42,611 bases of DNA from an uncultured Clostridia bacterium. Its GTDB lineage: Bacteria > Bacillota > Clostridia > Oscillospirales > Oscillospiraceae. A program made the position numbers and the translations under genes. Shown piece after piece: positions 23,681-31,243 of the stretch. Every line of letters begins with the position of its first letter. Positions within the stretch are counted from its first letter, which is position 1. The notes under the pieces are model-generated. The model saw only the letters and a program-made list of their open reading frames with translations, did not search any database and had not been told where the DNA came from. The stretch spans positions 1-42,611 of the forward strand of contig CANAZG010000019.1 in the NCBI GenBank assembly GCA_947365965.1, written 5' to 3'.

Positions 23681-24889
23681 ATGACCATACAGCGCAGGCC
23701 CCGCCCGCAGCTGCGGCGGCAGCTGGCCGCCCTGGCGGCCGCCGGCGGGGTCCTCTATCTGGTGGCGGCCACAGCCGCCAGCCCCTCCGCCCGCTCCGCA
23801 CTGGACACGGTGGGCCGACAGGGGGAGCTGGCGCTGAGCCTTCTGCGGGCCCAGCTGGGGGAGGCGGACCGGGAGGAGATTCTGCCGGCAGCCGTGTCCC
23901 TGGCCATTGGCCAGAGCCCGGTGCTGGTATCCGGCCAGGAGGCGGTGCTGCGGCTGCGGGGCACGGAGGAGCCCGACGACAACGGCCGGGAGGAGGACGT
24001 CCCGCCCCCCGATGCGCCGCCCCAGCCGGAGGCCCCCCTGCCCGAGGAGCCCGCCCAGCCGGATACGCCCCTGGTGTTTGCCGACAACGGCGTGGAGGCC
24101 CGGACCCTGATTCCCTCCTCCCCGGAGGGCTACGTGGTCTCCAACGGCGTGTACATCAGCAACCGCACCGAGTACCCCCTGGACGCCTCCCTCTTTGACG
24201 GCTCCTTTGCCGCCGCCCTGCCGGAGGAGGAGGGGCCCCAGATCCTTATCGTCCACACCCACGGCAGCGAGGCCTACACCATGCCGCCGGGACAGGAGTA
24301 CGAGCCCAGCGGGGAGAGCCGCACCACGGACACCTCCCTCAACGTGGTGCGGGTGGGGGATGAGCTGGCAAAAACCCTGGAGGAGGCGGGGCTCACCGTG
24401 CTCCACGATCCCACCCTCCACGACTACCCGGAGTACAGCGGGGCCTACGGCCGGTCCCTGGACGCGGTGAACGCCTATCTGGCGGAGTACCCCACCATCT
24501 CCTTTGTGCTGGACATCCACCGGGACGCCATCTCCGACGCCGAGGGCACCCCCTACAAGGTGGTCAGCGGGGTGGCCGGCCTCAACGCCGCCCAGATGTC
24601 CTTTGTCATCGGCACCGACGGCGGCGGCCTGGAGCACCCGGAGTGGCGGGAGAACCTGAAGCTGGCCGCCGCCATCCAGCAGCGGCTGACCGGGGACTAC
24701 CCCACCCTCATGCGGCCCATCACTGTGCGCAACTCCCGGTATAACCAGCACACCACGCCGGGGTCACTGCTGGTGGAGATGGGGGCCGCGGGCAATTCCC
24801 TGGACGAGGCCCTGCTCTCCGCCCGCCTTCTGGGGAAGGCCCTGGCGGAGACCATCCTGGAGGCTGATCCGCCCGGTCCGGCCGCCTGA
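23681..24889 (+). CDS. spoIIP: Stage II sporulation protein P
   Basis: A 402-aa spore-engulfment amidase/endopeptidase. An N-terminal membrane anchor (~residues 15-34) is followed by a Pro/Glu-rich spacer (~96-130), then the SpoIIP catalytic domain. ILIVHTHGSEAYTM holds the metal ligands H192/H194 with E197, FVLDIHRDAI holds another His, and HTTPGSLLVEMGAAGNSLDEA is the conserved C-terminal block. With SpoIID and SpoIIM it degrades septal peptidoglycan so the mother cell can engulf the forespore. AGAGAGGAG precedes the ATG; the longer upstream frame overlaps the infB terminator. Confidence 0.94.
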   Translation: MTIQRRPRPQLRRQLAALAAAGGVLYLVAATAASPSARSALDTVGRQGELALSLLRAQLGEADREEILPAAVSLAIGQSPVLVSGQEAVLRLRGTEEPDDNGREEDVPPPDAPPQPEAPLPEEPAQPDTPLVFADNGVEARTLIPSSPEGYVVSNGVYISNRTEYPLDASLFDGSFAAALPEEEGPQILIVHTHGSEAYTMPPGQEYEPSGESRTTDTSLNVVRVGDELAKTLEEAGLTVLHDPTLHDYPEYSGAYGRSLDAVNAYLAEYPTISFVLDIHRDAISDAEGTPYKVVSGVAGLNAAQMSFVIGTDGGGLEHPEWRENLKLAAAIQQRLTGDYPTLMRPITVRNSRYNQHTTPGSLLVEMGAAGNSLDEALLSARLLGKALAETILEADPPGPAA

Positions 24890-24945
24890 ACAGCGCTCCC
24901 CTGGCGCAGAAGCCCCAAAACGGCGCGGCCCCTTGTGGGAAGCAG

Positions 24946-24989
24946 ACGAAGACCCCGGAGGATGGATGTCCGTCCTCCGGGGTCTTCGT
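24946..24989. terminator. Long hairpin between convergent spoIIP and 57-aa gene
   Basis: A perfect 17-bp stem (24946-24962 with 24973-24989) around a 10-nt loop, in the convergent gap. There is no T-run on either strand, like the hairpin at 8610-8639, suggesting this lineage uses U-poor hairpins at convergent ends. Confidence 0.65.
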
Positions 24990-25003
24990 GCAGAGGGAGG
25001 CTG

Positions 25004-25177
25004 TCAGTTCGGATGCTCCGCAGCCGCTATGTAGTGCTCCTCCGCCTCCCGCAGGGCGGACAGGAGGAGCTCTCCCGCCTTCTTGACGATGGCGTCGCCG
25101 GGCTGGTAGGTCTCCAGAATGGAGATCACCCGGTCGACCTGCCCTACAAGGTTTGCATATTCTTTTTGGTAATCCAT
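25004..25177 (-). CDS. 57-aa hypothetical protein
   Basis: A small gene that short-ORF cut-offs miss. The ATG at 25177 follows GGAGGAAAGCA with ideal spacing. The product starts MDYQKEYANLVGQVDRVISI, has a LETYQPGDAIVKKAGELLLS middle and a Glu-rich LREAEEHYIAAAEHPN end, and reads as a two-helix soluble protein. I do not recognise the family. Its ~150-nt leader is strongly structured (25231-25319), and Spo0A-box-like sequences lie further upstream (25368-25376). A sporulation or stress role is possible but unproven. Confidence 0.75.
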   Translation of the reverse strand: MDYQKEYANLVGQVDRVISILETYQPGDAIVKKAGELLLSALREAEEHYIAAAEHPN

Positions 25178-25230
25178 TGCTTTCCTCCATGAAATGCGCC
25201 CGATCCAGTCGGACGACCGTAGTGAGGGAG

Positions 25231-25319
25231 ACAGCTAGGTGCCGGAGGAGCGCCTGACAGGCAGTCCGTCCGCTGGACGAAGGGTGCCGGATGTTGAGGA
25301 ATACGGACGGGAGCTGTCA
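25231..25319. ncRNA. Structured non-coding stretch with three-way-junction potential
   Basis: GACAGCT and AGCTGTC (ends 25231 and ~25319) can close a multi-branch structure. Inside are GCCT-GAC-AGGC (25252-25262) and GTCCGTCC with GGACGG across a longer arm. GGTGCCGG occurs twice. It lies within the 25178-25514 gap and would be part of the 57-aa gene's leader if read on the minus strand; plus-strand reading is also possible. It may be an unrecognised riboswitch or small RNA. I compared it by eye with the consensus of 6S, SRP, T-box, lysine, cobalamin and other classes and found no match. Confidence 0.35.
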
Positions 25320-25367
25320 CTCTCTGTCGCCTAGTATAGACGCAGGCGCGGATAAAATTTGCCGTAA

Positions 25368-25376
25368 TTTGTCGAA
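25368..25376. promoter_or_regulatory. Spo0A-box-like site
   Basis: TTTGTCGAA is a perfect 0A box (TTTGTCRAA). A second, weaker one (TTTGTCTAA) lies at 25404-25412. On the minus strand they sit upstream of a TATACT (25333-25338) pointing to the 57-aa gene. Such 7-9-mers can arise by chance. Confidence 0.35.
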
Positions 25377-25419
25377 TGTCAAAATTTTTCTGAGAATACG
25401 TATTTTGTCTAAACACTAC

Positions 25420-25448
25420 TTGCGGGATACCCCCCTGGGAGGTATAAT
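25420..25448 (+). promoter_or_regulatory. Strong rightward promoter facing bofA
   Basis: TTGCGG (25420-25425), 17 bp, TATAAT (25443-25448). A transcript would run antisense into bofA (ends at 25515). No plus-strand gene starts before tadA at 26157. The product could be a short or antisense RNA. Confidence 0.4.
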
Positions 25449-25514
25449 ACTATATATTGTGGTTATTTTGCACTTACTGCAAAAAGCGGGGCCGGCGGGG
25501 GCGTCCCGGGAGAC

Positions 25515-25781
25515 CTATGTAAGCACCCACTGCACCAGGATGAGCAGCACCAGCCCCGGCACGCCCAGCACCCCCACCACCAGCGCGTTAAAGAGATTCA
25601 GCCCCAGGGCGATGCCGGTGAAGGCGGACGTGGCGTTGACCAGCGCCAGGGCCGCCAGCCCCACCAGGGTGTTGAGCCCCGCCTTCAGCAGCAGCCGCAG
25701 AGGCGCGGAGTAGGCCCGGGCCGCCGCCGCCAGCAGCGCCAGGCCCCCCAGGGCGGCGAGGGCTATGGCCGTTATGTCCAT
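25515..25781 (-). CDS. bofA: BofA-family pro-sigma-K processing regulator
   Basis: An 88-aa membrane protein with two or three hydrophobic segments. It ends GLNLFNALVVGVLGVPGLV followed by LLILVQWVL, the conserved BofA C-terminus. In Bacillus BofA holds the SpoIVFB protease inactive until the forespore signals. The ATG at 25781 follows GGGGGGAGG, inside the last codons of the upstream gene (10-nt overlap), so translation is coupled. The yaaL-bofA pair is conserved in Bacilli and Clostridia and here has a sigma-E-type promoter. Confidence 0.92.
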   Translation of the reverse strand: MDITAIALAALGGLALLAAAARAYSAPLRLLLKAGLNTLVGLAALALVNATSAFTGIALGLNLFNALVVGVLGVPGLVLLILVQWVLT

Positions 25782-26044
25782 CGCGCCCTCCCCCCTGCCC
25801 GGGCGGTCACCGCAGTGGCGGCGCACAACTCCAGCTCCTTGATCTGCCGGACCAGATAGTTCATCCGCGCCTGCAGGGAGCGGATCTCAAAGATGCACGC
25901 CTCCGTCAGCTCCGGATCGCTGGCGTAGTCAAAGGCTGTGTAGGCGCTGCTGAGGGCGCTCTGGGTCTCCTGCAGGCTTGTCTTCAATTCCAGCAGGGCA
26001 GGACCGTCGCTCTGACGGCCGCGGATGGGAGATATTCGTTTCAT
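25772..26044 (-). CDS. yaaL: YaaL-like DUF2508 protein
   Basis: A 90-aa protein of the DUF2508/YaaL kind. LKTSLQETQSALSSAYTAFD followed by YASDPELTEACIFEI, and QARMNYLVRQIKELE, match the family pattern. It is soluble and helical with unknown function, nearly always next to bofA. AAGGAGGG 7 nt upstream supports the ATG. A sigma-E-like promoter 23 bp upstream suggests mother-cell expression of the pair. Confidence 0.85.
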   Translation of the reverse strand: MKRISPIRGRQSDGPALLELKTSLQETQSALSSAYTAFDYASDPELTEACIFEIRSLQARMNYLVRQIKELELCAATAVTARAGGRARWT

Positions 26045-26066
26045 GGAAGATCCCTCCTTGGTTTCC

Positions 26067-26094
26067 AGTGTATGTCCAGTCTGGGCATGTATTC
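26067..26094 (-). promoter_or_regulatory. Sigma-E-type sporulation promoter of yaaL-bofA
   Basis: On the minus strand GAATACA (26088-26094), 13 bp, CATACACT (26067-26074). The -10 is a full match to the sigma-E consensus CATACAHT and the -35 matches 5 of 7. bofA is in the sigma-E regulon in Bacillus, which supports the call. Confidence 0.6.
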
Positions 26095-26156
26095 CTGTTT
26101 TTATAACCAGGGGGGAAAATTTCTTCCAGAATCTTCATATGGATAGGAGGAGGCCA

Positions 26157-26615
26157 ATGCACGAATGCTATATGGAGCAGGCCCTGGCCCTGGCCCGGGA
26201 GGCCGCCCAGGCGGGGGAGGTGCCCGTGGGGTGCGTCATTGTCCGGGAGGGCGTGGTGGTGGGCCGGGGCAGGAACCGCCGGGAGGAAAAGCGCAGCGCC
26301 CTCTCCCACGCCGAGACCGAGGCCATCGCCCAGGCCAACCGCACCCTGGCGTCCTGGCGGCTGGAGGACTGTGCCCTCTACGTCACCCTGGAGCCCTGCC
26401 CCATGTGCGCCGGCGCCATCCTCAACGCCCGGATCCCCCGGGTCTACTTCGGGGCCCGGGACCGGGCCATGGGGGCCTGCGGCGGGGTGATGAACCTTTT
26501 TATGGAGGACTTTCCCCACCGGCCGGCCCTGGTGGGGGGCATTCTGGAGGAGGCCTGCCGCCAGATGCTCAGCGACTTTTTTCAGGGTCTGCGCCAGGGC
26601 GGCGGAGAAAAATAG
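26157..26615 (+). CDS. tadA: tRNA-specific adenosine deaminase
   Basis: A 152-aa zinc deaminase converting A34 to inosine in tRNA-Arg(ACG). Catalytic motif HAETEAI (H51, E53) and PCPMCAGA (C81, C84) are intact, with ARIPRVYFGARD following as usual. AGGAGGAGG precedes the ATG at 26157. The frame is open upstream through the yaaL promoter but without ribosome sites. Divergent from yaaL-bofA, recalling the Bacillus tadA-dnaX-recR-yaaL-bofA neighbourhood with dnaX/recR moved elsewhere. Confidence 0.95.
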   Translation: MHECYMEQALALAREAAQAGEVPVGCVIVREGVVVGRGRNRREEKRSALSHAETEAIAQANRTLASWRLEDCALYVTLEPCPMCAGAILNARIPRVYFGARDRAMGACGGVMNLFMEDFPHRPALVGGILEEACRQMLSDFFQGLRQGGGEK

Positions 26616-26625
26616 GCCGTCTGTC

Positions 26626-26653
26626 TTGACATTTTTCTGAAATACGATATAAT
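26626..26653 (+). promoter_or_regulatory. Consensus sigma-A promoter of the degV-like gene
   Basis: TTGACA (26626-26631), 16 bp, TATAAT (26648-26653): both hexamers are perfect, the strongest vegetative promoter in the window. Confidence 0.8.
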
Positions 26654-26687
26654 CTAATCTATCATATTAGTTTAGGTGGTTTTTCAC

Positions 26688-27521
26688 ATGACATACAAAA
26701 TTCTATGTGACAGCTGCACAGACCTGACGCCGGGGCTGCTGGCGGATCCCCGCGTGGTCCGGATCCCCCTGACCATCCAGGTGGGGGCGGAGACGGTGGT
26801 GGACGACAGCTCCTTCCAGCAGAAGGAGCTCCTGCAAAAGATGCGGGCCTGGCCGGATGCGCCCAAGACGGCATGTCCCTCCCCGGCGGCCTATCTGGAG
26901 CAGTTCTCCCAGGAGGGGGACACCTACATTGTCACCCTGTCCGCCAGGCTCTCCGGGTCCCACAACGCGGCCAGTCAGGCTGTCTCCCTGTACCGGGAGG
27001 AGGGGGGCAAGGGCAACGTCCACCTCTTCAACTCCCGCTCCGCCTCTGCCGGTCAGACCCAGATCGCCCTGCTCATCCAGGAGCTGGCGGGCAGCGGCAT
27101 GGCCTTTGAAGAGGTGGTGGAGCAGGTGGAGGCCTATATCAGCCGGATGCGGACCGTGTTTGTGCTGGAGAACCTGGACAATCTGCGCAAGAACGGCCGG
27201 CTGACCCGGACGGAGTCCCTGGTGACGGGGGCGCTGCGGGTGAAGCTGCTCATGGGCGCCACCCGGGAGGGGGAGATTGAGAAGCTGGGCCAGGGCCTCT
27301 CCATCCGCCAGACCCTGGCGCGGATGGTCTCCCGCATGGCCGAGGACGAGGACCATATGGGCCGGCGGCTGGTGATTTCCTACTGCAACTGCCAGGAGCG
27401 GGCGGAGCACGTACTGGAGCTGGTGCGGAAGCGGTGCCAGTTCAAGGAGGTGGTGCTGGCCCCCACCGGCGGCATCTCCACCGTGTACGCCTACGACGGC
27501 GGCATTGTGGCCGCGTTCTGA
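26688..27521 (+). CDS. DegV-family fatty-acid-binding protein
   Basis: A 277-aa DegV/FakB-type protein. YKILCDSCTDLTPGL is the N-terminal motif, followed by TACPSPAAYLEQF (the S/T-P loop), TLSARLSGSHNAA and VFVLENLDNLRKNGRL (the LxxLxKGGRI-like block). FakB proteins hold fatty acids for phosphorylation by FakA and phospholipid synthesis; the ligand here is inferred from family. AGGTGG supports the ATG at 26688. It is monocistronic, with its own promoter and terminator. Confidence 0.92.
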   Translation: MTYKILCDSCTDLTPGLLADPRVVRIPLTIQVGAETVVDDSSFQQKELLQKMRAWPDAPKTACPSPAAYLEQFSQEGDTYIVTLSARLSGSHNAASQAVSLYREEGGKGNVHLFNSRSASAGQTQIALLIQELAGSGMAFEEVVEQVEAYISRMRTVFVLENLDNLRKNGRLTRTESLVTGALRVKLLMGATREGEIEKLGQGLSIRQTLARMVSRMAEDEDHMGRRLVISYCNCQERAEHVLELVRKRCQFKEVVLAPTGGISTVYAYDGGIVAAF

Positions 27522-27536
27522 AGGTTTTGAAAAAGT

Positions 27537-27575
27537 CCGGCCGCCCGGGGCGTATGCCCCGGGCGGCCGGCTTTT
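27537..27575 (+). terminator. Terminator after the degV-like gene
   Basis: A 15-bp perfect GC stem (27537-27551 with 27556-27570) with a GTAT loop, then CTTTT. A second set of arms (AAAAGTCC 27531-27538, GGACTTTT 27576-27583) can extend or compete with it and gives a leftward T-run. Confidence 0.88.
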
Positions 27576-27604
27576 GGACTTTTATTAGCGTGATAAACTG
27601 GAAG

Positions 27605-28324
27605 TTATTGAATCGGTAACAATTCCATATTTTTTGCTCGTTTTAGATTCCTTTTAAGGTCGTCATATCCAAATGGCTTGCCATGTCCCGGATATATTAG
27701 AGTTGGTCTAAGAGCAATGATTGTTTCCCAAGATTTCAGAAAAGCCGTTTTCTCCTCTGCCCAAATGGTTATTCTGTGTAAACTTGGCAAGCCGTTCATA
27801 GCAGCATCACCGCAGAATAGAGAACCGTCATCGAGTAAAAGCGATATGGAATCGGCGGTGTGACCGGGCGTATCAATGATTTTTCCTTGCAGTAAAAGTT
27901 CTATTTGTTTACGGTTTTGTTCGGTAACTTGAATACATCTGCATTGATATTTTTGCTTTATTGAGGGAAACAAATGCTTGCCTTTGCCAACGAACTTCAT
28001 TAAATAACAAAAGAACAAGGCAACCTTCGTTGTGCAGCCGCCATGAAAAGAGTTTTGCCCTCTATATAATCTTTCTAACGCCTTGCCGCTCATAACGATT
28101 TGAACGTTAGAGCATTCCGAGAGTATTTCGTTCAGATAACCTGCATGGTCATCGTGAGCGTGTGTCAAAAAAATATATCGTATCTGTTGAGGGGCTATTT
28201 GCATTTTTGCCAGTTGCTTTTTGAAATGTACAAATCCACTTTCATACCCTGTATCAATCAGTACATAGCCTTTGTCAATAGGATATATCCAATTATTTAC
28301 TATCCTGCTTCCTGCATTGAGCAT
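27605..28324 (-). CDS. AT-rich MBL-fold metallo-hydrolase
   Basis: A 239-aa metallo-beta-lactamase-fold hydrolase. FLTHAHDDHAGYL is the HxHxDH zinc motif, IIDTPGHTADSISLLL gives the next His, LFCGDAAM the bridging Asp, and IYPGHGKPFG the last His. Substrate unknown; the short, lone form resembles glyoxalase-II-like or quorum-lactonase-like enzymes. GC is far below the neighbours, suggesting recent transfer. The start MLNAGSRIVNNW follows AAGGAGAG and lies downstream of an extended -10 promoter; the earlier ATG at 28378 overlaps that promoter. Confidence 0.9.
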   Translation of the reverse strand: MLNAGSRIVNNWIYPIDKGYVLIDTGYESGFVHFKKQLAKMQIAPQQIRYIFLTHAHDDHAGYLNEILSECSNVQIVMSGKALERLYRGQNSFHGGCTTKVALFFCYLMKFVGKGKHLFPSIKQKYQCRCIQVTEQNRKQIELLLQGKIIDTPGHTADSISLLLDDGSLFCGDAAMNGLPSLHRITIWAEEKTAFLKSWETIIALRPTLIYPGHGKPFGYDDLKRNLKRAKNMELLPIQ

Positions 28325-28366
28325 AGATGTTCTCTCCTTTTTTGCCGGTCTGTCTGTACTGGAGAA

Positions 28367-28394
28367 ATTATACCACATTCACCCAGGGAAGCAA
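28367..28394 (-). promoter_or_regulatory. Promoter of the MBL-fold gene
   Basis: On the minus strand TTGCTT (28389-28394), 16 bp, TATAAT (28367-28372), with an extended -10 TGG just before the TATAAT. Confidence 0.65.
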
Positions 28395-28405
28395 CCTGCA
28401 CTTTA

Positions 28406-28520
28406 CCCCGTTCCGCCTATCCAGACGGTCAAGGGACGCGCCGCATTTTTTCGCAAAGGGCGCGAAAAATCTCCACTCTTATCCCCCTGACCGTCTGGAT
28501 TTTTGCCGCCGAGAACGGGG
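28406..28520. repeat. 115-bp imperfect palindrome
   Basis: Outer arms CCCCGTTC (28406-28413) and GAACGGGG (28513-28520), then perfect 12-bp arms TCCAGACGGTCA (28420-28431) and TGACCGTCTGGA (28488-28499), with a third inner A/T-rich inverted repeat near 28445-28470. There is no gene inside. It lies between the MBL gene and the HAD gene. It may be a MITE relic or a structured RNA; no clear target-site duplication was found. The rest of the 28325-28709 gap holds the two promoters. Confidence 0.55.
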
Positions 28521-28653
28521 AACAGGATTTGACAACCCTGCCCCCGCGCCCCGGCCTCTCCCCAAGAACCGAATGGAATGCTATGCAATAGGGCCTGAAA
28601 AAGCCTGATTTTTAAGGCGTTGCAGATGTGAAAAACAACAAGGTAAAATCGAA

Positions 28654-28682
28654 TTGCGCTTTGCGCCCAAAAGTTGTATGAT
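28654..28682 (+). promoter_or_regulatory. Promoter of the HAD phosphatase gene
   Basis: TTGCGC (28654-28659), 17 bp, TATGAT (28677-28682), about 20 nt before the ribosome site GGGAGG. Confidence 0.6.
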
Positions 28683-28709
28683 GGAGCCATCAACAGTTGG
28701 GAGGCCCCT

Positions 28710-29543
28710 ATGGGAACATTTGACAACAAGCTGCTTCTCAGCGACTACGACAACACCCTCCACTACACGGAGGCCGCCCTGCGGGAGGGCGGCGCTCTGC
28801 CCCCCATCTCCCCCCGGAACCTGGAGGCCATCCGGTACTGGATGGACCAGGGCGGCCGCTTCGCCGTGGCCACGGGCCGGGCCCTGGCCGCCTTCCGGCG
28901 GCAGGCGGAGGGCATCCCCATGAACGCCCCCTCCATCGTAGACAACGGCGCGGCCATCTACGATCTGACCCGGGGAGAATATCTGGTCCGGCGCTTTCTG
29001 CCGGAGAGCGTTCTGGACCATCTGGCGGCGGTGATGGCCGCCTTCCCCGGCGTGTCCCTGGAGCTGTATCCGGAGGCGGGCCCGGTACAGGTGATGCGCC
29101 CCTCGGACTGGAACGACAAGCATGCCCAGCTGACGGGCCTGCCCTTCCAGGAGATCACCTCCCCGGACCGGAACCAAGTGGTCCTGCCCCTGGTCAAGGC
29201 CCTGTTCATCGGCCGGCTGGGGGAGCTGGAGGCCCTCTGCGGCTTCGCCGCCGGGCGGGGCTGGCTGGCAGACTATGAGATGATCTTCTCCAGCGACCAC
29301 CTGCTGGAGATGACGGCCAAGGGGGCCAACAAGGGGGACATGGCCCTCCGGCTGAGGGAGCTGTGCGGCTGCGGGGAGCTCATCTGCGTAGGGGACCACG
29401 CCAACGATCTGCCCATGCTCCGGGCCGCAGACCAGGCCTTTGCCCCGGCCAACGCCATTGACGAGGTCCTCTCCAGCGGCGCGCAGGTGGTGTGCCACTG
29501 TCTGGACGGCGCCCTGGCGGAGGTGGTGGCGGCCCTGGCGTGA
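28710..29543 (+). CDS. Cof-type HAD-superfamily phosphatase
   Basis: A 277-aa HAD hydrolase of the Cof/type IIB group. LLLSDYDNTL has the nucleophile D12 and acid D14, FAVATGRALAAF is motif II, AKGANKGDMA the Lys region, and VGDHANDLPML motif III/IV. Such enzymes dephosphorylate sugar phosphates, nucleotides or cofactors with broad range. GGGAGG supports the ATG at 28710; the preceding in-frame codons overlap the promoter. Monocistronic. Confidence 0.92.
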   Translation: MGTFDNKLLLSDYDNTLHYTEAALREGGALPPISPRNLEAIRYWMDQGGRFAVATGRALAAFRRQAEGIPMNAPSIVDNGAAIYDLTRGEYLVRRFLPESVLDHLAAVMAAFPGVSLELYPEAGPVQVMRPSDWNDKHAQLTGLPFQEITSPDRNQVVLPLVKALFIGRLGELEALCGFAAGRGWLADYEMIFSSDHLLEMTAKGANKGDMALRLRELCGCGELICVGDHANDLPMLRAADQAFAPANAIDEVLSSGAQVVCHCLDGALAEVVAALA

Positions 29544-29563
29544 CAGGACGGCGGCTGCCCCAG

Positions 29564-29584
29564 AAAAGCGATTTTCCCGCTTTT
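29564..29584 (+). terminator. Terminator after the HAD gene
   Basis: AAAAGCG, a 7-nt loop, CGCTTTT. A second hairpin (GGCCCCGGG/CCCGGGGCC around 29594-29632) lies just downstream in the convergent gap before the ABC permease. Confidence 0.6.
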
Positions 29585-29649
29585 GTGCGTGCAGCGGCCC
29601 CGGGGCAGGGAGGAGTCCTTGCGCCCGGGGCCGGTTTGCGGCAGCGTAT

Positions 29650-30423
29650 TCAGGATCCGGTGGAACAGTAGTGGCGCACCCCCAGCCGCCACAGAAGGGC
29701 GCAGGGAATCAGGAACAGCAGGGAAACCAAAGGCAGGGCCCCGTACCAGGCCGGGCCCCGGTCCAGCAGGTACTGGAGAGGCCAGTGCTGCACCAGGGCC
29801 AGGGGCACCAGGAAGGTGAGCACCAGCAGCACCGGCTTGCCGTATATGCCAAAGGGGTACTTGCCGTACTCCCGGGGGCCGTCCAGGAAGATATTCAGCG
29901 CCTCCACATGCTCCAGGGTGAAAAAGCAGACGGCGGCGTTAATCAGGAACAGGCCGAAAAAGATCCCCGCGCCGCAGAGGATCATCAGGGCAAGCACCAG
30001 GGCCTTCCCCGGCGTCCAGGCCACCGCGCCGGAGGGGATGGCCCAGGCCAGCATGAGCACCGCCTGGAGCAGCCGGGCCAGCATGGTGGGCTTCATGTCC
30101 TGGCACAGCACCTGGAAAAAGAGGGACCGGGGCCGGACCATGATCCGGTCAAACTGGGCCTGGGAAAGGATGCGGGTGAAGGCGTCAAACCCCCGGGCGA
30201 AGCACTCCGCCAGGGATGTGGCCGCCAGGATCACCGAGAAGCACAGGGCCAGCTGAGGCAGGGTGTAGCCGCCGATGCTGTCAAAGCGGTCCAGCAGAAA
30301 CACCACGCTGAGAAACACGTTGGTGGTGATGAGCAGGTGACCCAGGCAGCTGAGGAGGAAGGAGCTCCGGTAGGTCATGGCGGAGCGGAGATGGATGGAC
30401 AGAAATTTAAGGTATAGCTTCAT
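29650..30423 (-). CDS. ABC-2 type permease (PF06182-like), second subunit
   Basis: A 257-aa integral membrane protein with about six hydrophobic segments. It starts MKLYLKFLSIHLRSAMTYRS and has FTRILSQAQFDRIMVRPRSL, the loop typical of ABC-2 family permeases that work with COG4586-like ATPases. It lies 3 nt after the preceding permease gene, so the two form a heterodimeric exporter. The transported compound cannot be told; related systems export lipids, peptides or drugs. Confidence 0.9.
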   Translation of the reverse strand: MKLYLKFLSIHLRSAMTYRSSFLLSCLGHLLITTNVFLSVVFLLDRFDSIGGYTLPQLALCFSVILAATSLAECFARGFDAFTRILSQAQFDRIMVRPRSLFFQVLCQDMKPTMLARLLQAVLMLAWAIPSGAVAWTPGKALVLALMILCGAGIFFGLFLINAAVCFFTLEHVEALNIFLDGPREYGKYPFGIYGKPVLLVLTFLVPLALVQHWPLQYLLDRGPAWYGALPLVSLLFLIPCALLWRLGVRHYCSTGS

Positions 30424-30426
30424 CTC

Positions 30427-31230
30427 TCAGCCCCCCAGAATCACTGCCCGGCGCAGGCCGGTTTTTGTGAGCGCGTACCCGGCCCCCATAAGGGCCGCCG
30501 CCCAGAACACCTGAAGCCCCATGGCCGCCGGGGCCGCCGCCAGGGGGATGTCCCCGCTGAAGATCCGCAGGGGCACGTTCTGCATGGACCCGAAGGGGCT
30601 GAGGGCGGCAATCTGCCGCAGGCCGTCGGGCAGAAAGGGCAGGGGTACGATCGCCCCGCCCAGCAGGTCCGCCAGGGCCACCGACAGCACCATGATGCCG
30701 TTGGGGTCCGTCAGATAGAAGGTCAGGGCGTAGACCAGCAGACTGTAGGCGCACACAACCAGCACCATCAGCACAGCGGACAGCAGAAACAAGCCGAAGG
30801 CCGCCGGGGAGGCGGGCAGGCGCAGGCCGTAGGGCCCGGGGATGAGGGCGCCCACCAGAAGCACCGGGACCATCCGCAGCACGGCCCGGCTCAGCCGGTT
30901 CCCCACAGACTGGGCCATCCACATGCCGTAGATGTCCGCAGGCCGCAGCAGCTCGTAAGCCACGGACCCGGTTTTCACCGACTCCAGAATATTAAATTCC
31001 CAGTTCCACAGGGCGAACAGGGTGAGAAAGGCCTGCTGGAGCCAGATATAGGAGGCCAGGGCCTCCATGCCCATGGGGAACCGATCCGGGTGCTCCAGCC
31101 AGAAGGCCCGATAGAGCAGGATCTCCATGGCCCCCCACACCAGCTGGGTGCTCATGCCCGCCAGGGCCGCGGCTCGGTACTGGAGCCCGGCCATGATCCG
31201 CATCCGGAAGAAGGACAGATATTTTTTCAT
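30427..31230 (-). CDS. ABC-2 type permease (PF06182-like), first subunit
   Basis: A 267-aa permease with six predicted membrane spans. Beginning MKKYLSFFRMRIMAGLQYRA, with SVKTGSVAYELLRPADIYGM (the LLRP motif) and LPFLPDGLRQIAALSPFGSM, it follows the same fold as its partner. It starts 13 nt after the ATPase gene. The order ATPase-permease-permease on one strand is the usual three-gene exporter. Confidence 0.9.
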   Translation of the reverse strand: MKKYLSFFRMRIMAGLQYRAAALAGMSTQLVWGAMEILLYRAFWLEHPDRFPMGMEALASYIWLQQAFLTLFALWNWEFNILESVKTGSVAYELLRPADIYGMWMAQSVGNRLSRAVLRMVPVLLVGALIPGPYGLRLPASPAAFGLFLLSAVLMVLVVCAYSLLVYALTFYLTDPNGIMVLSVALADLLGGAIVPLPFLPDGLRQIAALSPFGSMQNVPLRIFSGDIPLAAAPAAMGLQVFWAAALMGAGYALTKTGLRRAVILGG

Positions 31231-31243
31231 GTGCCCGCCCCCC

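Noticed and set aside
25231-25319. Known RNA classes (SRP RNA, 6S, T-box, lysine or cobalamin riboswitch, RNase P)
   Set aside because: I checked for each class's invariant strings as I know them (e.g. the T-box GGTGGNACCGCG, the RNase P GAGGAAAGTCC, the SRP GGAAGGAAGCAG) and found none; left as unassigned structure.
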